This document shows positions 21,049 to 25,712 of a stretch of 25,712 nucleotides of DNA, piece by piece (position 1 is the stretch's first letter; each line of letters opens with the position of its first letter). The DNA is taken from NCBI GenBank assembly GCA_902494565.1, contig CABUTN010000027.1, positions 1 to 25,712 on the forward strand. Direction: 5' to 3'. Made by a program: the position numbers and the translations under genes. The notes under the pieces were generated by a model. That model had not been told where the DNA came from, did no database searches, and saw only the letters and a program-made list of their open reading frames with translations. This DNA is from an uncultured Collinsella sp. GTDB lineage: Bacteria; Actinomycetota; Coriobacteriia; Coriobacteriales; Coriobacteriaceae.

Positions 21049-22452
21049 TTAGAAGTCGGCGTTGCCCACGGTGCGCGGGTGCGGCAGGACGTCGCGGATG
21101 TTGCCCACGCCGGTCAGATACATGACCAAGCGCTCGAAGCCCAGACCGTAGCCGGCGTGCTTGCAGGAACCGTAGCGGCGCAGGTCAAGGTAGTACTTGT
21201 ACTGCTCGGGATTCATGCCCAGGTCCTTGATGCGGGCCTCGAGCAGATCCAGGCGCTCCTCGCGCTGGGAGCCGCCGATAATCTCGCCGATACCGGGAAC
21301 CAGGCAGTCGGCGGCGGCGACGGTCTTGCCGTCGTTGTTCATGCGCATGTAGAAGGCCTTGATCTCGGCCGGGTAGTCGGTCACAAAAGTCGGTCGCTTA
21401 AAGTGTTCCTCGGTCAGGAAACGCTCGTGCTCGGTTTGCAGGTCGATGCCCCAGCTCACGGGATAGTCAAACTTGTGACCGGCGGCGACGGCTTGCTCCA
21501 GGATTTCGACGGCCTCGGTATAGGTGACGCGGGCGAAGTCGGAGTTGGCGACATGGTCCAGGCGCTCGAGCAGACCCTTGTCCACAAACTTGTTGAGCAT
21601 ATTGAGCTCGTCGGGGCAGGTGGCCATAACGTCCTTAAGGACGTACTTGAGCATGGCTTCGGCGTTGTCCATGTAGTCGTTGAGGTCGGCGAAGGCCATC
21701 TCGGGCTCGATCATCCAAAACTCGGCGGCGTGGCGCGTGGTGTTGGAGTTTTCGGCGCGGAAGGTGGGGCCAAAGGTGTACACGTCGCCAAAGGCCATGG
21801 CAAAGTTCTCGGCATTGAGCTGGCCGGACACGGTGAGGCTTGCATGCTTGCCAAAGAAGTCCTGGCTCCAGTCGACCTCGCCGGACTCGGTGAGGGGCGG
21901 ATTTTTGGGGTCGAGCGTGGTCACGCGGAACATCTCGCCGGCGCCTTCGCAGTCACTCGTGGTGATGATGGGGGTGTTGACGTAGACAAAACCCTGCTCC
22001 TGGAAGAAGCGGTGGATGGCGGCAGCCGCGACAGAGCGGATGCGGAACACGGCGCGGAACAGGTTGGTGCGCGGGCGCAGGTGCTGCTGGGTGCGCAGGA
22101 ACTCGACGGTTGCGCGCTTCTTCTGCAGCGGGTAATCCGGGGCGCTGACGCCCTCGACCTCGATGGAAGTGGCAGAAAGCTCGAAAGGCTGGGGTGCATC
22201 GGGGGTCAGTTTGACGGTGCCGGTGCAAATGAGTGCGGCCGAGACGTTTTGATGAGCGATCTCGTCGTAGTTGTCGAGTGCCTCGCGGTTCATGACGACC
22301 TGCAGGTCGCGGAAGCAGCTGCCGTCGTTGAGCGTAACAAAGCCAAAGTTCTTCATGTCGCGGACGGACTTGACCCAGCCGGCGACGGTGACGGTCTGGC
22401 CGCCGAGCGACTCGGCATCGGCATAGAGCTGCGCGATTTTGGTGCGGTTCAC
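21049..22452 (-). CDS. asnS: Asparaginyl-tRNA synthetase
   Basis: A 467-residue class IIb aminoacyl-tRNA synthetase that charges tRNA-Asn. The N-terminal OB-fold anticodon-binding domain includes VTVAGWVKSVRDMKNFGFVTLNDGS. The catalytic core shows motif 2 (TFRAENSNTTRHAAEFWMIEPEMAF) and motif 3 (GLGFERLVMYLTGVGNIRDVLPHPRT). The ending NADF and the FVYVNTPIITTSDCEGAGEMF region are typical of AsnRS and separate it from AspRS. I start at GTG 22452 (NRTKIAQLYADAE), because GGGAGG lies 4 bases upstream; the longer frame to 22518 passes through the promoter and that same GGGAGG. Its presence suggests direct Asn-tRNA charging rather than only the amidotransferase route. Confidence 0.96.
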   Translation of the reverse strand: MNRTKIAQLYADAESLGGQTVTVAGWVKSVRDMKNFGFVTLNDGSCFRDLQVVMNREALDNYDEIAHQNVSAALICTGTVKLTPDAPQPFELSATSIEVEGVSAPDYPLQKKRATVEFLRTQQHLRPRTNLFRAVFRIRSVAAAAIHRFFQEQGFVYVNTPIITTSDCEGAGEMFRVTTLDPKNPPLTESGEVDWSQDFFGKHASLTVSGQLNAENFAMAFGDVYTFGPTFRAENSNTTRHAAEFWMIEPEMAFADLNDYMDNAEAMLKYVLKDVMATCPDELNMLNKFVDKGLLERLDHVANSDFARVTYTEAVEILEQAVAAGHKFDYPVSWGIDLQTEHERFLTEEHFKRPTFVTDYPAEIKAFYMRMNNDGKTVAAADCLVPGIGEIIGGSQREERLDLLEARIKDLGMNPEQYKYYLDLRRYGSCKHAGYGLGFERLVMYLTGVGNIRDVLPHPRTVGNADF

Positions 22453-22498
22453 GTATCCTCCCATAACGGTTGAATGATAGTTATCCATACAGTTCGAT

Positions 22499-22507
22499 AT
22501 TCTAGCA
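22499..22507 (-). promoter_or_regulatory. Extended -10 promoter of asnS
   Basis: On the minus strand TGCTAGAAT gives an extended -10 (TGN + TAGAAT) 47 bases before the GTG start; no clear -35 is needed for this type. Confidence 0.45.
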
Positions 22508-22560
22508 GCTCGGCTCATTTGGGCTATACAGATAAGGCATTGGCGGGATGGTTTTTCAAA

Positions 22561-22597
22561 CGAAAAGCGCCCGCGGCCAAATGGTCGCGGGCGCTTG
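22561..22597 (-). terminator. Terminator of the EIIA gene
   Basis: AAGCGCCCGCGGCC (22565-22578) pairs with GGTCGCGGGCGCTT (22583-22596) with one wobble; the minus-strand tail is TTTTCGTTT. Confidence 0.9.
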
Positions 22598-22633
22598 ACG
22601 AGGTGCCTTTTGGCTGTATGGCGCGGGGCCTGG

Positions 22634-23197
22634 CTACTTGGTCTTGGCTACCAGCAGCGGGTCGCCCAGCTTGACGAGCGGGTTGCCGCCGATAAGCGTT
22701 CCAGATTCGCCGACATGGTCGATGCTCTTAAGACGATCGAGCTCGGAAACGATGACGGTCACGATGTCCTCGTGACCAGCGGCCTTAATGGCCTCGCGGT
22801 CGAAGCTGATGAGCGGCTGGCCTGCCTTGACCACATCGCCCATCTCGACAAAGCGGGCAAAACCCTTGCCGTTCATTTCCACGGTGCCCAGGCCAACATG
22901 GATGAACACGCGAAGACCGTCCTCGGTGATCATGCCAATGGAGTGGTTGGTGACAGTGGTGGCGCCGATGCGGCCGTTGGCGGGCGCATAGATGGTGCCG
23001 GTAATGGGCTCGATGCCATAGCCCTGGCCAAGCATGCCCGAGGCGATCGTCTCGTCGGGAACCTCGTCCAGGTTGACGAGCACGCCGTTGACGGGGGCAT
23101 AGATGACGCCTTCGCGGGTAGCGAAGCTTGCTGCGGGCGGAACGGACGCCTCGCCGGTCGAGGTGAAGGTGGACTTAAGCGAATCGAGCAGACCCAT
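22634..23197 (-). CDS. crr: Free-standing glucose-type PTS EIIA
   Basis: A 187-residue cytoplasmic phosphocarrier passing phosphate from HPr to EIIB domains. The EIIA-Glc fold is clear: YAPVNGVLVNLDEVPDETIASGMLGQGYGIEP, TIYAPANGRI, then active-site H100 in RVFIHVGLGTVEMNGKGF, with partner H85 in TNHSIG. The usual HIGIDTV reads HVGLGTV here. GGAGG lies 6 bases before the ATG at 23197; a longer frame to 23278 crosses the operator-like palindrome and is not credible. It has its own terminator and no PTS neighbours, and is the only EIIA in the window. It may serve the EIIBC at 2441-3841 and take part in catabolite control. Confidence 0.93.
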   Translation of the reverse strand: MGLLDSLKSTFTSTGEASVPPAASFATREGVIYAPVNGVLVNLDEVPDETIASGMLGQGYGIEPITGTIYAPANGRIGATTVTNHSIGMITEDGLRVFIHVGLGTVEMNGKGFARFVEMGDVVKAGQPLISFDREAIKAAGHEDIVTVIVSELDRLKSIDHVGESGTLIGGNPLVKLGDPLLVAKTK

Positions 23198-23243
23198 AGT
23201 TGCCTCCAACTTAAATAGGCGCATATCGCGCGTTTGGTTTGCC

Positions 23244-23255
23244 GGAAACGTTTCA
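23244..23255. promoter_or_regulatory. LacI/CcpA-like palindrome upstream of the EIIA gene
   Basis: GGAAACGTTTCA contains the perfect 10-bp palindrome GAAACGTTTC with a central CG, the shape of LacI-family operators. It lies 47 bases before the EIIA start. It fits the cre consensus only partly. Confidence 0.4.
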
Positions 23256-23440
23256 CATGTGTTTCGCGGCTTGGTCAACGCCCCTATTCTACGCTGCTCA
23301 ACGATACCTCTGAACTGGGATTATGTGATATATCAGTTGAAGGGAAACTTATTGCCGGAGTGTTTCTGCGCCACGGGTTCAAGTGGGGTACGCTTGAAGG
23401 CGAAAAACAAGGGCGCATAATTTGCGCGAAGGGAGCACAT

Positions 23441-24340
23441 ATGATTGTCGAGAACCATGCGCTGTGGGGCGAGGAGCCGACCGAGGATTATCCGGCGACG
23501 TTTACGTATTTGGGTGCCGAGCCGTTGCCCGATAAACCGAATGGCCGCCGCCCCGCGGTGATTATCTGTGGCGGAGGTGCGTTTACGCATATCGCTCCGC
23601 ATGAGCAGGATCCTGTGGCGTTTGCGTTTTTGGATCACGGTTACCAGGCCTTTGTGCTCAACTATGTCACGAGTTCTACGGGTGACGTGAGCTTTCCGCA
23701 CCCCCAGGCAGATCTTGCCAAGATGGTCGCCACGGTGCGCGCCAACGCCGACGAGTGGCATGTCGATCCTAAGCGCGTGTGCGTCGTGGGCTTTTCTGCT
23801 GGCGGCATGATTTGCGCCTCGCTGGCAACACAGTGGAAGACCGGCCCCTTTGCGGCACTTGCCGGGGCGCGTCCGGACGACATTCGTCCCGATGCCGTGG
23901 TGCTGGGCTATCCATTGCTCGACTTTGCCTATGTGCGCGACATGCAGACGCGCGATCCGCGCATTGACTTGCGTGTGCCCAAGACGGGTGGCAAGACGGG
24001 GCGCGATTTGCTCAACGACTACCTGTCGATGGTGACGGGCGGCGAGGCAACTGACGAGCATCTGGCCGACATCTGCCCCACCACGCATGTTTCGCGTCAG
24101 ATGCCACCGACCTTTGTGTGGGGCGTGTCCGACGACAAGACGGCGCCGATCGCGCAGGTCTACCCGTTTGCCCAACGCATGGCAGAGGAGGGCGTCCCTT
24201 GCGAGATGCACGTCTTTGACCAGGGCGGTCACGGCCTTTCGCTCGGCAACGCCAACACCGCGGTCGACAACGAGGACAAGCAGGTGGCGGTCCGCCCCTG
24301 GATCCGCCTAGCCTTCCGCTTCCTGGAGCGCCATCTGTAA
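23441..24340 (+). CDS. Alpha/beta-hydrolase, acetylesterase-like
   Basis: A 299-residue serine hydrolase of the esterase/lipase group often called acetyl-xylan or BD-FAE-like esterases. The oxyanion-hole region is IICGGGAFTHIAPHE (41-55). The nucleophile is S119 in GFSAGG. The acid is D231 or D232 in GVSDDKTAP, and the histidine is H264 in GGHGLS. There is no signal peptide, so it acts in the cytoplasm. I start at the ATG at 23441 with AAGGGAG 6-7 bases upstream; a longer frame from 23234 overlaps the EIIA promoter region. Substrate unknown; removal of acetyl groups from imported sugars would fit the family. The IS3 element lies 73 bases downstream. Confidence 0.87.
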   Translation: MIVENHALWGEEPTEDYPATFTYLGAEPLPDKPNGRRPAVIICGGGAFTHIAPHEQDPVAFAFLDHGYQAFVLNYVTSSTGDVSFPHPQADLAKMVATVRANADEWHVDPKRVCVVGFSAGGMICASLATQWKTGPFAALAGARPDDIRPDAVVLGYPLLDFAYVRDMQTRDPRIDLRVPKTGGKTGRDLLNDYLSMVTGGEATDEHLADICPTTHVSRQMPPTFVWGVSDDKTAPIAQVYPFAQRMAEEGVPCEMHVFDQGGHGLSLGNANTAVDNEDKQVAVRPWIRLAFRFLERHL

Positions 24341-24413
24341 GAGGACGGGCATCCCAGCCCTTCAATAACTTGCGGTGAAATAGTTCCGATCTGGGGCATC
24401 AACCAGCCCATCC

Positions 24414-24441
24414 GGGGGTGCGGACGATTTCTTGGACCGCG
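24414..24441 (+). repeat. IS terminal inverted repeat, left
   Basis: GGGGGTGCGGAC-GATTTC-TTGGACCGCG. It matches the inverted right end at 22 of 28 positions; all differences are in the 6-base middle. The transposase stop codon is 1 base inside it. Confidence 0.9.
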
Positions 24442-24442
24442 C

Positions 24443-25660
24443 CTAGGCGTATCCAAGCTTCCTGCGGTACTCCATCGGGCTCAGCCACCCGAGGGACTTC
24501 TTGATCCGCTCCTCACGATAGTACACGAGGTAGGCCTCGAGCCTTCCCATGAACTCCTCGGCCGTCACGCCCTCCCAGTCCCTGTAGTGGAAGAACTCGT
24601 TCTTGAGGCGCCCGAAGAAGCCCTCGCAGGCCGAGTTGTCCGGGCTGCAGCCCTTCGCGGACATGCTCCTGACCAGGCCGTTCTCCTCGCAGATCCCGAT
24701 CCACTCCGGCCAGCGGTAGTGGCCGCCCCGGTCCGAGTGGATCGTCGTGCGCGCGCCCGCCGGCCTCGCCGCGCAGGCCTTGAGCAGGCTCGAGTTCGCG
24801 AGGCGCTTGTCGGGGTGCAGCCCGATCGACCAGGCGACGGGCATCCCGTCGAAGCAGTCGACGATCGGGCTCAGGTAGACCTTCTCGCCGCCCGGGAGCC
24901 TGAACTCGGTGATGTCGGTGAGCCACAGCCGGTTGGGCTCGTCGGCGCGGAACCTCCTGCTCACGAGGTTCTCCGGCGCCTTGGAGACCTCGCCGGCGTA
25001 GGAGCTGTAGCCCCGGGCGCGCCTCTTGTTGTAGACGACCTCGAGGCCCTCCTCGCGCATCACGCGGGCCACGCGCTTCTCGCTGGCCCGGACGCCCTCG
25101 CGGCGCAGGCGCGCCCAGACGGTGCGGTACCCCCAGCACCCCGAGCCCTCGCGGAAGATGCGCACCACGCGGTCGCGTATGTCGGCGTCGCGGTCGCGCG
25201 GCGCGGCGACGCGGGGCCTCCAGTACTCATAGGAGCTCTTCGATATCCTCAAGAAACCTGTGATCGAGCGGAGGGGCAGGGCGGTCGCCCGCCTCAATCT
25301 CTCGCCGAGCTCGCACTTGCTCCTGTTCGAGATCGAAGCCGGGTCCCACCCTTCCGCTTTTAGGTCGGCCAACACCGCCCTGAGCAGCAGGTTCTCTATC
25401 TGGTCCTCGTTGAGCCCGGCGAGCGGGCCGGTCGCCGGCGGGGCGTAGATCGACTTGTCGGGGCCCAAGCTGGCCTCCTTCCGTGGCGGTTTCCTCGCCC
25501 CGATTCTACAGCGCGCCCCGGTGTAGCTGTGCGGGAGGTGCCCCGTCGCCCACTTCTTGGCCGCGCCCACCGAGACCCCCGCGAACTTCGCGGCGGCGGT
25601 CGGCCCCATGCCGTCCTCCGTCGCCAGGAGGAAGAGCTCGACCTTCTCCCTGCTGTACAT
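24443..25660 (-). CDS. IS3-family transposase, single reading frame
   Basis: A 405-residue DDE transposase. The N-terminus holds a helix-turn-helix (SREKVELFLLATEDGMGPTAAAKFAGVS). A central helical part (about 80-150) is followed by an HTH_21-like segment (DIRDRVVRIFREGSGCWGYRTVWARLRREG). The rve catalytic core has D249 (WLTDITEF), D310 (HSDRGGHY) and E346 (SACEGFFGRLKNE); the second D and the E are separated by 35 residues, the D,D(35)E hallmark. Most IS3 elements split this protein into orfA and orfB joined by -1 frameshifting; here it is one uninterrupted frame. I start at MYSREK (25660), with GGAGG about 5 bases upstream. It appears intact and could be active. Confidence 0.93.
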   Translation of the reverse strand: MYSREKVELFLLATEDGMGPTAAAKFAGVSVGAAKKWATGHLPHSYTGARCRIGARKPPRKEASLGPDKSIYAPPATGPLAGLNEDQIENLLLRAVLADLKAEGWDPASISNRSKCELGERLRRATALPLRSITGFLRISKSSYEYWRPRVAAPRDRDADIRDRVVRIFREGSGCWGYRTVWARLRREGVRASEKRVARVMREEGLEVVYNKRRARGYSSYAGEVSKAPENLVSRRFRADEPNRLWLTDITEFRLPGGEKVYLSPIVDCFDGMPVAWSIGLHPDKRLANSSLLKACAARPAGARTTIHSDRGGHYRWPEWIGICEENGLVRSMSAKGCSPDNSACEGFFGRLKNEFFHYRDWEGVTAEEFMGRLEAYLVYYREERIKKSLGWLSPMEYRRKLGYA

Positions 25661-25684
25661 GCGAACCTCCAGTCCGGACCGCCC

Positions 25685-25712
25685 CGCGGTCCAACTTTCT
25701 GTCCGCACCCCC
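25685..25712 (-). repeat. IS terminal inverted repeat, right
   Basis: Read inward on the minus strand: GGGGGTGCGGAC-AGAAAG-TTGGACCGCG. Its outermost base is the last base of the window. Confidence 0.9.

Larger units (their letters stand above)
24414..25712 (-). mobile_element. IS3-family insertion sequence, complete
   Basis: A 1299-base element with 28-bp terminal inverted repeats and one full-length transposase gene. Both ends read GGGGGTGCGGAC, 6 unmatched bases, TTGGACCGCG. If the usual TG...CA ends of IS3 elements apply, the true element may be 24419-25707, with GGGGG/CCCCC as outer bases. No direct repeat can be checked because the window stops at the right end. The element lies 73 bases after the hydrolase gene. 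Confidence 0.9.

Noticed and set aside
1..25712. CRISPR array or phage defence cluster
   Set aside because: No series of regularly spaced direct repeats and no cas-like genes; the repeats at 2022-2148 are inverted pairs, only two units, with unlike flanks.

Overview
The window looks like a piece of a high-GC Coriobacteriia (Actinomycetota) chromosome, most likely a gut Collinsella or close relative. I infer this from codon use, the gene content and the familiar order yacP / tuf / rpmG / tRNA-Trp / secE / nusG / rplK / rplA. I could not confirm the genus by a database search.

Layout. (1) 1-241: the 3' end of a YacP-like NYN-domain ribonuclease gene. (2) 269-6254: a lower-GC accessory stretch lying between yacP and the translation cluster. 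It holds a single-chain HTH/HipA-like kinase with a 22-bp-arm inverted repeat at its promoter, a tRNA-Thr, a repeat-rich gene-free stretch, and an aryl-beta-glucoside module (6-phospho-beta-glucosidase plus PTS EIIBC, with a divergent RpiR-family regulator). (3) 6566-11114: the housekeeping translation block. A strong promoter drives tRNA-Tyr, tRNA-Thr, tRNA-Met and tuf. A second strong promoter drives rpmG, tRNA-Trp, secE and nusG, followed by rplK and rplA. (4) 11165-13788: a minus-strand two-gene operon made of a soluble ParB-fold/PnrA(BMP)-like fusion protein and a metallophosphoesterase, joined by an ATGA overlap. This is the least understood system in the window. (5) 13881-16790: a small MscS channel and a secreted, sortase-anchored 5'-nucleotidase. 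(6) 16949-19843: a TrpXYZ-type ABC importer (lipoprotein, permease, ATPase). (7) 20005-24340: a WYL-type regulator, asparaginyl-tRNA synthetase, a free-standing glucose-type PTS EIIA and an alpha/beta-hydrolase. (8) 24414-25712: a complete IS3-family element whose right inverted repeat ends on the last base of the window, so the window end is probably a contig break at a repeat.

How the parts relate. The EIIBC of the beta-glucoside module has no EIIA domain, and the only EIIA in the window is the free-standing one 19 kb away, which could supply it. The nucleotidase, the PnrA-like fusion and the phosphoesterase suggest nucleotide or nucleoside handling between 11 and 17 kb, but that link is inference.

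Between genes there are several recurring elements: two inverted pairs of TGTTACAGAT with identical geometry, four CGAGCGTGGAT-type motifs, and a family of four terminator-like hairpins with an AAAGGG-CAGG core. Three of those hairpins begin in the TAA stop codon of the preceding gene.
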